Shown: positions 17,287 through 26,876, numbered from the stretch's first letter. The stretch is DNA of 64,000 nt from Ekhidna lutea (GCF_900188325.1 NZ_FZPD01000004.1:123501-187500); one strand, 5' to 3'. The notes: a model not told the origin generated them from the letters alone. Made by a program: numbers and translations.

Positions 17287-18216
17287 ATGAACTTTGACTT
17301 AAAACCGGAGAAACTCCACCGCCAAAATATTCCAACCGCACGTCTCCCATCCGGGACGGTGATTGAAATTCCTATTTTTTCCTATGAAGCCAAAAAAGAA
17401 GGCCCAACAATGCTTCTAATGGCCGGGATGCATGGAGACGAAATCAATGGTGTAGAGATCATGCGCAGGATCATTGCTCAGAAATTGTATCAGGTAGATG
17501 CAGGCAGAGTAATAATGATCCCTGTATTCAACGTCTTCGGATTCATAAACTTCAGTAGAGAAGTGCCAGACGGCAAAGATGTGAATCGATCATTTCCGGG
17601 GACTAAAAACGGCTCACTCGCAAGTCAGTTTGCTCATTTTTTGATGCAGGAGATTGTCCCTCATATTGATTATGGGATCGATTTTCATACCGGAGGAAAA
17701 TTAATCAACAATTACCCCCAGGTGAGAGCCATGCTCGACGATGAAAAAAGTAAAGGTTTAGCAAATGCTTTTGCGGCTCCCTTTATCATCAACTCTCCAT
17801 TTAGAGATAAATCATTGAGGAAAGAAGCCGGCAAACATGGGAAAAGTATACTTGTCTATGAGGCTGCTGAATCATTGAAACTTAGAAAGCATGCCATTGA
17901 TGAAGGTTTGTCAGGCATGAAGAGAGTTATGAAGCATCTCAAAATGATTGCTGATGCTCCTACGCCTACCAGAGAACCAATTACAATCATTAAATCTACT
18001 TGGTCAAGAGCTGGCCGAGCAGGACTCCACTATGCACAAGCGCGGAATGGTGCCTTTGTGAAAAAAGGCGATGTATTGGGAGTAATCTCAGACCCTTACG
18101 GAGAATACGAAAAACCAATGAAGGCTTCACATGACTGTTATGTGCTTAGCATAAACAACAACCCGGTAGTCAACCGGGGCGATGCATTGTTCCATACAGG
18201 AGTTGTACCTTCATGA
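17287..18216 (+). CDS. Succinylglutamate desuccinylase/aspartoacylase family peptidase (M14-like)
   Basis: 309 aa from ATG 17287; an earlier in-frame start at 17248 adds a non-homologous tail. Zinc motif GMHGDEINGVEI (HxxE type) near 55, then DGKDVNRSFPG (substrate-binding Asn-Arg) and GIDFHTGG (third zinc His). C-terminal segment KKGDVLGVISDPYGEYE is a lipoyl-like domain typical of this AstE/AspA subgroup. Cytosolic deacylase or carboxypeptidase; substrate not determinable. The GNAT gene overlaps its end (ATGA). Confidence 0.88.
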   Translation: MNFDLKPEKLHRQNIPTARLPSGTVIEIPIFSYEAKKEGPTMLLMAGMHGDEINGVEIMRRIIAQKLYQVDAGRVIMIPVFNVFGFINFSREVPDGKDVNRSFPGTKNGSLASQFAHFLMQEIVPHIDYGIDFHTGGKLINNYPQVRAMLDDEKSKGLANAFAAPFIINSPFRDKSLRKEAGKHGKSILVYEAAESLKLRKHAIDEGLSGMKRVMKHLKMIADAPTPTREPITIIKSTWSRAGRAGLHYAQARNGAFVKKGDVLGVISDPYGEYEKPMKASHDCYVLSINNNPVVNRGDALFHTGVVPS

Positions 18217-18662
18217 TAACCGAACTCAACCATAAAGACGAAACTGTTGCAAAAAGAATCAGAACAGTATTCCAGGCATCCTATGCAGTAGAAGCCAAAC
18301 TACTTAAAGCAGAGAATAACTTTCCGCCCCTTCAGCGACCAATTGATGAATTTATTAAAACAGATAATTCATTCTATGGATTTCACCAAGGGGTTACACT
18401 GGCGGCCGTGATGGAGATCAAAGAAGATGGTGATTCCGCACATATTCAAAGTCTGGTCGTAGATCCGGTATTTTTTAGAAAAGGCATAGCTAGCAAACTG
18501 CTGGGTTTTCTCTTTGAAAATTTTGATGCGAAGATCTTTACCGTTGAAACAGGTGCGGAAAATGGTCCTGCAATCGCCCTTTATGAACGATTCGGATTCA
18601 CTTTAATGAAAAAATGGATGACCGAGTTTGGGATTGAGAAGGTCCGATTTGAAAAACGTTAA
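18213..18662 (+). CDS. GNAT family N-acetyltransferase
   Basis: 149 aa. The acetyl-CoA site is VDPVFFRKGIASKLLGFL at about 89-106 (R/QxxGxG/A pattern, here RKGIAS), followed by VETGAENGPAIALYERFGF. ATGA overlap with the upstream deacylase implies cotranslation, so the two may act on the same metabolite. It converges with the OmpA gene, overlapping 4 nt. Confidence 0.87.
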   Translation: MITELNHKDETVAKRIRTVFQASYAVEAKLLKAENNFPPLQRPIDEFIKTDNSFYGFHQGVTLAAVMEIKEDGDSAHIQSLVVDPVFFRKGIASKLLGFLFENFDAKIFTVETGAENGPAIALYERFGFTLMKKWMTEFGIEKVRFEKR

Positions 18663-20158
18663 TCTTCAATCACCTCAAACTCTACTCGCCGATTCAGTTT
18701 TCGTGTTTCCTCGGTTTCGTTTCTGGCTATTGGCTGATTGCCTCCATACCCTTTACCTGTCACGCGATAGGGACTTATTCCTTGTGAAATAATGTATTCC
18801 TTCACTGCTCTTACCCTTGCTTCAGAGAGCTGTACGTTTCGAACAGGATCACCTGTATTGTCAGTATGCCCTTTCAGCAGGATTTTGATCTTCGGATTAT
18901 CATTCAACATCTCCACTACGAGATCCAGTTCTTCATAGGAATCTTCGATTAAATCGGGCGTGCCACGATGAAAAAGCACATGGCTAAGTGCAATCGTCTC
19001 ACCCTTTTTTACGCGCTCTAATGCAATTTTATTTTCACCCATGATCAAATTATCCTCTAATGCAAAACGAACCGGCAGGTATCCCTCTGACTTAATCTCA
19101 ACTTCTCCATACTTTAGGAATGAGGAATCCAGCACGAACACTCCTGCAGGTACAGGTAAAATCAACGTATCAAAGATCAGCTGTGCGGATAGATATTCAT
19201 CCGTTTTCTTATCTACTATTTGAATCATCGCTTCACTGGCCACTACCTCCGCAACAGTCATCTCCTCCACAGGCTCTTCTACCACTGCCGTATCCTCCGC
19301 TATATTTTCCTTGAATTTGACCTTCATAATGTCTCCATACCCATCACTATCCTTCGAACTGATGTAATACGCCCACTCAGACCCATCCAGATATGCGAAT
19401 GAAGTTTCAGAACCAGATGTATTCACCTGCGGGCCAAGGTTTACCGGCTCACTCCAGTTTCTCCACGATTCATCCTGACGGACCGTATAGAACAGATCAA
19501 AGCTTCCTTGACCTCCTCTGCCGTTCGTGGCAAAGAATAACGTTCGATTATCCTCAGCCAGAAATGGAGTCACTTCCTGAAATTCGGTATTCAACTGAAA
19601 ACCTAGGTTCTTAGCTCGATCCCAGGAGCCATCCGATTTCTTTTTTACAAGATATAAGTCTTCCACACCGGCCGTATTGTTAGACTCCATACTCAAGATC
19701 ATATATCGTCCATCTTTTGACAAACAGCCACTTTGGATGGGGGCCTTGTTTCTTAAAAAAGGAATATCTACTTCCTCAACTTTCCCATTAGATGAAAATT
19801 TTACTTCTCCATAGTACATGCCTTTATCAAAAGTTACCTCACTGTAGAATACTCCGAAAGGTGTAAAACCTAATGGACTGAGCATTCCCTTTTCACCAAG
19901 CCAGTCCGGGAATACTAAGACCTGCCATGACATCCCTTCAATAACTACCTCTTTTGAAGTAAATAGGTCCGATGATGTGGCAACCCCTCCCTTTTCTTCC
20001 GTGAAGGCCATCCCCTTTTGGAATGGATTGAGCACTAAATAATTCTGTCCGTTGGCTGTATTAAGCGAGTCAACTGTTGTGCCAGTGCCTTCAAAAGCTA
20101 TTTGAGCATTTAAAGACAAGCTTAAACAGGCTAAAAATATGATTATTGAACTTTTCAA
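18659..20158 (-). CDS. OmpA-family protein with PD40 repeats
   Basis: 499 aa starting with TTG. Signal peptide about 1-18, then a PD40-type beta-propeller region (SKDGRYMILSM, LAEDNRTLFFATNGRGGQGSFD, YISSKDSDGYGD), a short linker and a C-terminal OmpA domain: IKILLKGHTDNTGDPVRNVQLS...RVRAVKEYII...RVTGKGYGGNQPIA and RRVEFEVIED. The last domain binds peptidoglycan, so this is an envelope-anchored protein, a common Bacteroidota architecture. Confidence 0.9.
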   Translation of the reverse strand: MKSSIIIFLACLSLSLNAQIAFEGTGTTVDSLNTANGQNYLVLNPFQKGMAFTEEKGGVATSSDLFTSKEVVIEGMSWQVLVFPDWLGEKGMLSPLGFTPFGVFYSEVTFDKGMYYGEVKFSSNGKVEEVDIPFLRNKAPIQSGCLSKDGRYMILSMESNNTAGVEDLYLVKKKSDGSWDRAKNLGFQLNTEFQEVTPFLAEDNRTLFFATNGRGGQGSFDLFYTVRQDESWRNWSEPVNLGPQVNTSGSETSFAYLDGSEWAYYISSKDSDGYGDIMKVKFKENIAEDTAVVEEPVEEMTVAEVVASEAMIQIVDKKTDEYLSAQLIFDTLILPVPAGVFVLDSSFLKYGEVEIKSEGYLPVRFALEDNLIMGENKIALERVKKGETIALSHVLFHRGTPDLIEDSYEELDLVVEMLNDNPKIKILLKGHTDNTGDPVRNVQLSEARVRAVKEYIISQGISPYRVTGKGYGGNQPIARNETEETRKLNRRVEFEVIED

Positions 20159-20274
20159 GTAATTTTTTTAATTTTTTTGTGAATATTATTTGATAATATA
20201 AATATCTTTATATATAATTGTATTGTAAAGTTTCTCTATTGGTTAGTTGGTGACAAAGCTAAACAGCTAGTGAA

Positions 20275-20928
20275 TTACGAAAGTCCGGTATGGTTAGCCG
20301 GACTTTTATTTTTTACCGGCTTACTCACAAAGGTATTACCTGCAATCACAAACCTCCACGGTTTTAGCGCATCTTCTTCAGCATATTCCACACCAATACG
20401 TGTATCTGCTAAAATTTCAAATGCATTTTCATTTGAATCCTTTGTTATCCAAATACTCTCACCAGTCAAACTTACCCCTGTCAAATTAGTCTTTATCCCC
20501 ATCGCCTGAGATAAGGTGCCCGGACCGGATGCTAACTTTGCTTTAGTGTGATTTCTTCTTTCTCTCATAGCTTCAGTTCCGTAGACAGGTTCCAACGCAC
20601 GTATCAGCACTGCATCCGCCTGACCTTCGACATTCGTAACCACATTGAATAAATGATGGATACCATAGCAGAGATATACATAAGCACAGCCGGCAGGGCC
20701 ATACATCACCTCCGTTCGTGGCGTTCTTTTCTCATTTGCATGGCATGCTTTATCTCCTCGCCCACAATACGCCTCAGTTTCCACAATTTTTCCAATAGTC
20801 AAAACCCCCTCTGTTTCTGTCACGAGCAGCTTTCCTAATAAATCTTTTGCTATTTCTACGACATCTGCTCTTTCATAAAACGATCTTGGCAGTTTTTCGT
20901 AAATGGATGTATTAATTTCGAAAACCAT
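20275..20928 (-). CDS. mpg: DNA-3-methyladenine glycosylase (AAG/MPG family)
   Basis: 217 aa. LLGKLLVTETEG, then GKIVETEAYCGRGDKACHA (catalytic Glu), TEVMYGPAGCAYVYLCYGIHHLFNVVT and ASGPGTLSQAMGI give an unambiguous AAG-type alkylbase excision enzyme. It removes 3-methyladenine and related lesions from DNA. Its start is only 17 bp from the divergent DUF2911 start. The last codons contain a hairpin that reads as an intrinsic terminator on the other strand. Confidence 0.95.
   Translation of the reverse strand: MVFEINTSIYEKLPRSFYERADVVEIAKDLLGKLLVTETEGVLTIGKIVETEAYCGRGDKACHANEKRTPRTEVMYGPAGCAYVYLCYGIHHLFNVVTNVEGQADAVLIRALEPVYGTEAMRERRNHTKAKLASGPGTLSQAMGIKTNLTGVSLTGESIWITKDSNENAFEILADTRIGVEYAEEDALKPWRFVIAGNTFVSKPVKNKSPANHTGLS
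20281..20315 (+). terminator. Plus-strand intrinsic terminator inside the 3' end of mpg
   Basis: AAGTCCGG, a short loop and CCGGACTT followed by TTATTTTTT. It reads as a terminator only on the plus strand, yet no plus-strand gene lies between 18662 and here. The AT-rich upstream region (20159-20274) could hold a promoter for a short RNA, or the element may stop antisense transcription. Confidence 0.5.
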
Positions 20929-20945
20929 AAAACCTTATTAACAAC

Positions 20946-21809
20946 ATGAAAAGAATCACAAATCTAATCGCACTATGTGTGTTGGTCACCTTTGGGGCCA
21001 CAGCACAAATATCAACTCCTGCTCCTAGTCCTGCAGGATCAGTAAGCTCCACCGTGGGTTTAACTGATATAAACATTGATTATTTCCGACCTGGTGTAAA
21101 AGACCGACAAATCTTTGGAACCGGGGATGAATATCTTGAGCAGTACGGAGAAGTTTGGAGAACTGGCGCAAACGCTGGAACGATGATAAGCTTTAGTACA
21201 GATGTGAAAGTGGCAGGTCAGGATGTGAAAGCAGGAGAATATCAAATAGTTAGTATTCCTGGTGAATCTGAGTGGCAAATAATGTTATTATCTGAACCAA
21301 TTGGTGGAAATGAGAGTGCCTATAATGACAGTCTAGCTGTTGTGAAAACAAAAGTTAAGTCTTCCAAAACTGCTGCTCCTGTAGAAAGAATGACCTTCCA
21401 GATTTCTGATATCAGTGCAGACAACACTTCAGCAAACATTCATTTTGCATGGGCTAATGCATCATGGAAAGTGCCTATAGAAGTAAGCTTCCACGAATCT
21501 GTGATGAAAGATATCGCTGCTAAAACGCAGGTAAATCCACAGAACTATGTAGCAGCTGCTAACTACTACCTAAACTCAGGTGAGAACCTGGAGCAGGCCC
21601 TGGAGTGGATGAACAAGTACCTTTCAATCGGTGAAAACTCTGGACAGTTCTGGCATGTGCACACGAAGGCTCAGATTCTTGCAAAACTTGGCAAGAAAAA
21701 AGAAGCCATCGCAACTGCTCAGGATTCAATGGCAAAAGCAAAAGCTTTTGAGCAGGGAGATTTCGGATACATCAAAAGAAACGAAGATTTAATTGCTTCT
21801 CTGAAGTAA
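20946..21809 (+). CDS. DUF2911 domain protein
   Basis: 287 aa with signal peptide (cleavage near residue 20). The DUF2911 core is SSTVGLTDINIDYFRPGVKDR...GEVWRTGANAGT...STDVKVAGQDVKAGEY, typical of periplasmic Bacteroidota proteins of unknown role. The C-terminal part (about 190-287) is helical and TPR-like: NYYLNSGENLEQALEWMNKYL, AKLGKKKEAIATAQDS. A strong terminator follows. Confidence 0.9.
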   Translation: MKRITNLIALCVLVTFGATAQISTPAPSPAGSVSSTVGLTDINIDYFRPGVKDRQIFGTGDEYLEQYGEVWRTGANAGTMISFSTDVKVAGQDVKAGEYQIVSIPGESEWQIMLLSEPIGGNESAYNDSLAVVKTKVKSSKTAAPVERMTFQISDISADNTSANIHFAWANASWKVPIEVSFHESVMKDIAAKTQVNPQNYVAAANYYLNSGENLEQALEWMNKYLSIGENSGQFWHVHTKAQILAKLGKKKEAIATAQDSMAKAKAFEQGDFGYIKRNEDLIASLK

Positions 21810-21828
21810 TTATAACCAAGTAAGATCG

Positions 21829-21861
21829 AAAAAGCGTGGGCGTGAGTTCACGCTTTTTTTT
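21829..21861 (+). terminator. Rho-independent terminator after the DUF2911 gene
   Basis: AAAAAGCGTG, a 10-nt loop, CACGCTTTTTTTT: 10-bp stem with a run of eight T. It separates the DUF2911 gene from the lipoprotein gene. Confidence 0.85.
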
Positions 21862-21908
21862 GTGACCTCACATATCAATCCATTATATTTAAATATTAAT
21901 TATCTGTG

Positions 21909-22466
21909 ATGTCCAAAATTATATTATTCATTCTTATAGCGTTTATGTGGCTAAACGTCAGTTGTGGGGATGATAATGGAATTGACTCAGAAGTGGAGTC
22001 TGAATTTGAAATGTGTATAGATGACCCTAAAGATGGATTGATTGCAGGTGGTTGTCGAAATATTTTTGCCTATAAATTTTTAGACACCAAGGAAGATATC
22101 TCTGTAGTTATTGATGCAAATCCAGAGATTTTCACGATCACAAATCAATGTGAGAATTACGCACTACCTATTGAGGGAATTACAGTTTCACTTCAACTAT
22201 CAAAAAAGCATCCGGATAGTATTTATTTTAATTTCTGTGATGACATTGTTTATGAGAACATGGCTGAACCCTTTGAATGGCCACTTAAATCCGGACATCT
22301 AAAAATTGTTGCAAACATCGATACTGTATCCGTTAACTCTAAGGACTTTCGTGTGTCTCTCGAACTAAATGAAATTGTATTTAATAATCCAAATTCTGGT
22401 AAAGACACTTTAATCAACAATATTGCCTTTTATAAAACACATCAAGGGTGGGAACCTCCTTTTTAG
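21909..22466 (+). CDS. Putative lipoprotein, function unknown
   Basis: 185 aa from ATG 21909 (GTG 21906 is directly in front). Signal MSKIILFILIAFMWLNVSC with lipobox Cys19, followed by GDDNGIDSEVE, an acidic tether typical of Bacteroidota surface lipoproteins. Remaining cysteines (in CIDDP, GGCRN, NQCEN, FNFCDD) may form disulfides. No family recognised. Converges with the symporter gene. Confidence 0.72.
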   Translation: MSKIILFILIAFMWLNVSCGDDNGIDSEVESEFEMCIDDPKDGLIAGGCRNIFAYKFLDTKEDISVVIDANPEIFTITNQCENYALPIEGITVSLQLSKKHPDSIYFNFCDDIVYENMAEPFEWPLKSGHLKIVANIDTVSVNSKDFRVSLELNEIVFNNPNSGKDTLINNIAFYKTHQGWEPPF

Positions 22467-22517
22467 AAGCTTAAGTCAGTCCAGCACTCAAAGTGACTGG
22501 ACGGATCACCTAAGCTT
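22467..22517. terminator. Nested inverted repeat between convergent genes
   Basis: Outer arms AAGCTTA (22467-22473) and TAAGCTT (22511-22517), inner arms GTCCAG (22479-22484) and CTGGAC (22497-22502). The structure spans the 43-nt gap between convergent genes and runs into the last codons of the symporter gene. It lacks a long T run, so bidirectional termination is likely but not certain. Confidence 0.45.
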
Positions 22518-24210
22518 TCTTACTTCCCAGTACCCCCTGCAAGATCAAACTCAGGATAATGGTAGACCCACAGCCGAGCACATTGTACCACAGGTAGCTT
22601 AATGAAAACATGCCTGCTTCAGTCATGAAGTGACAGACAATAACACCAGTTTGAGCAATAAGCGCTGCGATGAAAACCGCATTTCCTTTCACTTTCTTAA
22701 AAAAGAATGCAACAAGGAATATCCCCAGGATGGTGCCATAAAAAATAGAACCGATAATATTGACCGCTTCAATGAGGTTCTCTGAATTCTTTGCCAGGAT
22801 CGCAAATAGAATCGCCAAAACGCCCCAACCGAATGTCATAAGCTTGGAGGTGTTGAGATAATGATGTGGGGACCCATCCTTTTTGATCGCTCGTTTATAG
22901 AAGTCAACAGAAGTCGTTGATGCCAATGCATTCAGCTCGGAAGAAGTGGATGACATGGCTGCTGAGAAAATCACAGCAATTAAAAGACCAATCAAGCCAT
23001 GAGGCAGATAAGTAATGATAAACGTGAGGAAAACGTAATCTGAATCTTTTGTCTCAAGTGTATCGTCTGCTTTCAGGATTACTTCTTTGGCTTGTTGCCT
23101 TATCGCTACCGATCGGGCATCTGCCTCTTTTAATTGGGTAGCAAATCCATTGCGTTCAGTTTCTGAAATGTCATTTTTAGCCAGGTTTTCTGCAGCAACT
23201 CTTCGCTCCTGTAAGACAACATCATATTGGTTATTTAGCTGCTCAAATTCTCCTGCATATTCCGAGTTTTCTACAATTTCTACGGATGCTTCTTTAAAGT
23301 GAATAGGTGGGTTGTAAAAAATGAAAAAGACATATACCATCACTCCAACAAAGAGGATGAAAAACTGCATTGGGATTTTCAAGATGGCATTAAACATCAA
23401 TCCCATACGGCTCTCAGCTGCACTGGTGCCTCCAAGGTATCGTTGCACCTGCGACTGATCGGTTCCGAAGTAGGACAATGCTAAAAAGAACCCACCAGTC
23501 AAACCGGACCAGATGGTGTAACGCTCACCTGCATCGGTACTGAAATTCACCGCCTCCAGTTTGCCTAGATTGCCGGCAATCTCAAGTGCTCCACCAAATG
23601 AGGTATGATCTCCGATGTATCCAATGATCATAAAAAAGGCGGCAAACATGCCTGCCATAATCACGGCCATTTGTTGCTTTTGGGTAATCGATACCGCTTT
23701 TGTTCCACCGGAAACGGTATAGATAATTACGAGAATCCCCGTACCCAGGATTGTAATGGTCAAATCCCAGTGAAGGATGGATGAAATGATAATGGCAGGA
23801 GCATAAATGGTTATTCCGGCAGCCAACCCTCTTTGAATCAAGAAAAGTGCTGCTCCTAAATATCTCGTTTTCAGATCAAATCGCTTTTCTAAAAACTCAT
23901 AGGCTGTATAAACCTTGAGCCGATAGAAAATCGGAATAAATACTGCAGAAACGACGATGAGTGCAATGGGTAATCCGAAGTAATTCTGCACGAATCCCAT
24001 CCCGCTTTCATAGGCTTGCCCCGGTGTAGAAATGAATGTAATGGCACTGGCTTGTGTGGCCATCACGGAGAGCCCGATGGTTCCCCACTTCATGGTGTTT
24101 CCACCCAGGAGATAGCCTTCAATATCCTTTTGTCCTCTCGTTTTATAAACGCCGTAGGCCACAATAAATAATAGGGTGCCAAACAGCACAATCAAGTCGA
24201 GGGTATTCAT
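22510..24210 (-). CDS. Sodium:solute symporter (SSS family)
   Basis: 566 aa, about 13 TMs. Signature GTIGLSVMATQASAITFISTPGQAYESGMGF near 43-73 contains the Na+-site serine/threonine pattern; GGFFLALSYFGTDQSQVQRYL near 235-255 is the second SSS motif. Between about 300 and 375 there is a hydrophilic coiled-coil insert (EFEQLNNQYDVVLQERR...KEADARSVAIRQQAKEVI). The gene follows the 44-aa TM protein and the PIG-L deacetylase, so the transporter may import a sugar or glycan-derived product released or processed by that enzyme (inference). Confidence 0.92.
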   Translation of the reverse strand: MNTLDLIVLFGTLLFIVAYGVYKTRGQKDIEGYLLGGNTMKWGTIGLSVMATQASAITFISTPGQAYESGMGFVQNYFGLPIALIVVSAVFIPIFYRLKVYTAYEFLEKRFDLKTRYLGAALFLIQRGLAAGITIYAPAIIISSILHWDLTITILGTGILVIIYTVSGGTKAVSITQKQQMAVIMAGMFAAFFMIIGYIGDHTSFGGALEIAGNLGKLEAVNFSTDAGERYTIWSGLTGGFFLALSYFGTDQSQVQRYLGGTSAAESRMGLMFNAILKIPMQFFILFVGVMVYVFFIFYNPPIHFKEASVEIVENSEYAGEFEQLNNQYDVVLQERRVAAENLAKNDISETERNGFATQLKEADARSVAIRQQAKEVILKADDTLETKDSDYVFLTFIITYLPHGLIGLLIAVIFSAAMSSTSSELNALASTTSVDFYKRAIKKDGSPHHYLNTSKLMTFGWGVLAILFAILAKNSENLIEAVNIIGSIFYGTILGIFLVAFFFKKVKGNAVFIAALIAQTGVIVCHFMTEAGMFSLSYLWYNVLGCGSTIILSLILQGVLGSKKA

Positions 24211-24213
24211 ATA

Positions 24214-24348
24214 CTAATACGCAGAGCTAAATACGTGGAATAAAATAATTAAAGCAGCCAGCCACCCAGCTATAAAAAGGTAGAGGTATCGCCATTTTTT
24301 GAATAAAGGCGGCTTGTCTATGTTTCTTTCAGAAATCAATTCGGTCAT
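24214..24348 (-). CDS. 44-aa single-TM small membrane protein
   Basis: Starts MTELISERNIDKPPLFKKWR, then one TM (YLYLFIAGWLAALIILFHVF) and a short end SSAY. The ATG overlaps the PIG-L stop (ATGA) and the stop lies 3 nt before the symporter ATG, so it is tightly inserted in the operon. The basic KKWR before the TM predicts an N-in topology. A small accessory subunit of the symporter is the obvious hypothesis; unproven. Confidence 0.72.
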   Translation of the reverse strand: MTELISERNIDKPPLFKKWRYLYLFIAGWLAALIILFHVFSSAY

Positions 24349-26813
24349 TTGCCTAAGGATATCAAGTTTACAAAAATTCTGTATGCCCCAGGCACTCCAG
24401 CCGGTAATTCTCTAAACCAGCTGTATCCCGAATAGACATAGTATCCCCCTCCATACTTTGCGACGAGTAAGCCTCCGGTTTTTGGACTCTCACCCGGATC
24501 ATTACTTTTTAATATCGGTGTGAATTCTTCCCCCCATTCATTTGGAAAGTAAAGCCCACGCTCCTGCACCCAGCCTTCAAAATCTTTTTCGGTAATTCGA
24601 TTGGGCCCTTTCATCACTGGGTGATCAAAAGCTAAAATTTCTACAGGTGCCTCCTCAACTGCTACCCGATCTCTCGATAGCTTCAAGGAGTACGGTGATA
24701 TATCCTGAGTTACCAACCTGTGACTTGTGTTGTATTGAATGATCAGATTTCCACCTTGTTTTACATACTCAAACAACTCACTGTTTTTGTATGACAACCA
24801 ATCCACTGTATTGAACGCACGAATACCCAGGATTACAGCATCATATTTCTTTAAGTTATCAGCCGATACATCATCCTTGGCAAGTGATTCTACCTGATAC
24901 CCAATTTGTGATAAGTTTTCAGGAATGGCATCCCCTGCTCCATCTATGTATCCGATAAGATTCCCTTTTCTTTTGAGGTTTACTTTCACAACCTTCACTT
25001 TCGCATCCGGATAGAGTGTTTGCTTTGGGATATGATCGTAATCTATAACTGTGAGTCCCTTGGTGTAAGTCCTCCCATTTATTTCGGCTTTCGCTAGCAC
25101 ATTACCCTCAGATGAACTTGCAGGAGGGGAAATACTGAAAGTGAATATTTGCTCTTCGCCTTTTTGATTTAAATCAAACGCATATTGGGCAGGTGAAACC
25201 TTCCAGCCATCCGGGGTATCCAATGTAACATTCCCTTTTGTCTTGTTTTTTCCTGCTATTACACGTACGTCAACCGATTTGGATTGATCATCACCAAACA
25301 CCAGCACTCCTCCAGATATATTCACCATTACCGGTGGTCCTATGGTTAAGGGCTCAGTCACTTCACCTTCTACAGGGTCTGTCCGCTTGAAAACAACAGG
25401 CACTTCAATGTGAATTTTTTCATCGTTTAACAAAACACTCACGACTCCTTTGATCGCCGGATCATTTTCCGGTTTTCCGATCATTTCCTGGTCATTGACA
25501 GTATACATTCCAAGCGTTCCTTTTTCTCTCAACCAATACGGGTGAGCGTACTTCGTACCATTCGGAATTAAAAAATTCATCTCGGTCTGTAGCGGCTTAT
25601 TGTTAGGGAGTAATACACCTAACTCAATCGGATTAGGCCAGGTATCAAACTTGACCTGTTCAACAAGCATTTTCTGATCACTCCTGTTTACAACCTCCAT
25701 ATTAATCTGAATGGAATCCCCCACTGCATAGTTTGGCTGATCTGCTTTAAGTCCAATGTACAAACCAGAAGCTGCGACAATTAGCTCTTCGATTTCTCGT
25801 TTCTTAATTTCTTTCCAAAAATCATTTTGCACACTCTCAAGTGCTTTCCTTGCACCCATAAGTGGCTCAATGATCAGTTGAGGGTTTCGCTCATCATAAA
25901 TTTTAATAGCCTTATCGATAAAAAATGAAACCTCTTTAGCACCTTCTACCCGTCCCCAGGAAGTATCAATGCCCTCAAATGGTGTATTAGCCTCTTCACC
26001 ACCCCATTGCTCCAAATATTCAATTTGCTCACCCCTGGAACCTGTTGATCCAAAACCCTGACTTTTGTGCATACTCCTACTTCTTGCCGCTATCTCAGGA
26101 TATGATTCGCCTAGTAATGGATTGTATTGACCCACATCAATTTTTTTCAGATTGGTGGTATCTCCTCCAGTGTCTCTGAACCACCACCATCCGGTATTCC
26201 AAAAAATCTTTTTTGGCTGCCAAGGGTCAACATAATCTAGTTGATCTGGAAAGGCATTAGGGTCTCCACTCAGCTCAAACGCCTCTCTTGCAAGGATGGC
26301 GCTCGCGGTATGATGACCATGAGATCGTCCGTCGGAGTTGAATCTGGTGATCACTACATCCGGACGAAATTTCCTGAACGTCCATACAAAATCGGCAAGC
26401 ACCTTTTCACGGTCCCATATATTGAAGGTCTCATCTGGATTTTTAGAATACCCAAAGTCATTGGCTCTGGAAAAAAATTGCTGCCCTCCATCGGTACGAC
26501 GAGCAGCAAGCAGTTCCTGGGTGCGAATCAAACCTAATTCTTCGCGGATTTCCGGTCCTATTAAGTTCTGTCCTCCATCACCACGGGTAGCAGAAAGATA
26601 AGCTGTACGCATTAGTTTCTCATTGGCATAGAATGCAATGAGTCTTGTGTTTTCGTCATCAGGGTGAGCAGCCACGTAAAGGACAGATCCCAATACATTT
26701 AATTTTTCCAGCTTTTGGCGAATTTCACCTGGTTGGTAGGCTTTAGTGTCTTGGGCAAAAGTATTGACGGTAAGAGCTAATACTAAAAAGCTCCAAAAGG
26801 CATGGGTTTTCAT
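24345..26813 (-). CDS. Secreted PIG-L (LmbE) family deacetylase with C-terminal extension
   Basis: 822 aa with signal peptide (about 1-20). PIG-L domain at about 35-280: YVAAHPDDENTRLI (AHPDDE zinc motif), then RTQELLAARRTDGG, RPDVVITRF and GRSHGHHTASA (HxxH zinc ligand). The remaining 500 residues hold beta-sandwich segments and a glutamine-amidotransferase-like end (YDAVILGIRAFNTVDWL...GGNLIIQYNT). PIG-L enzymes deacetylate N-acetylglucosamine-type groups; this periplasmic version probably handles exogenous glycans. Coupled to the 44-aa protein and symporter downstream. Confidence 0.9.
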   Translation of the reverse strand: MKTHAFWSFLVLALTVNTFAQDTKAYQPGEIRQKLEKLNVLGSVLYVAAHPDDENTRLIAFYANEKLMRTAYLSATRGDGGQNLIGPEIREELGLIRTQELLAARRTDGGQQFFSRANDFGYSKNPDETFNIWDREKVLADFVWTFRKFRPDVVITRFNSDGRSHGHHTASAILAREAFELSGDPNAFPDQLDYVDPWQPKKIFWNTGWWWFRDTGGDTTNLKKIDVGQYNPLLGESYPEIAARSRSMHKSQGFGSTGSRGEQIEYLEQWGGEEANTPFEGIDTSWGRVEGAKEVSFFIDKAIKIYDERNPQLIIEPLMGARKALESVQNDFWKEIKKREIEELIVAASGLYIGLKADQPNYAVGDSIQINMEVVNRSDQKMLVEQVKFDTWPNPIELGVLLPNNKPLQTEMNFLIPNGTKYAHPYWLREKGTLGMYTVNDQEMIGKPENDPAIKGVVSVLLNDEKIHIEVPVVFKRTDPVEGEVTEPLTIGPPVMVNISGGVLVFGDDQSKSVDVRVIAGKNKTKGNVTLDTPDGWKVSPAQYAFDLNQKGEEQIFTFSISPPASSSEGNVLAKAEINGRTYTKGLTVIDYDHIPKQTLYPDAKVKVVKVNLKRKGNLIGYIDGAGDAIPENLSQIGYQVESLAKDDVSADNLKKYDAVILGIRAFNTVDWLSYKNSELFEYVKQGGNLIIQYNTSHRLVTQDISPYSLKLSRDRVAVEEAPVEILAFDHPVMKGPNRITEKDFEGWVQERGLYFPNEWGEEFTPILKSNDPGESPKTGGLLVAKYGGGYYVYSGYSWFRELPAGVPGAYRIFVNLISLGK

Positions 26814-26876
26814 AAATCGGTTTTCGTTCGGGTTAGTTACGAGATAAAAGTTGGAAAGTTATGAGAAATTGGATGA

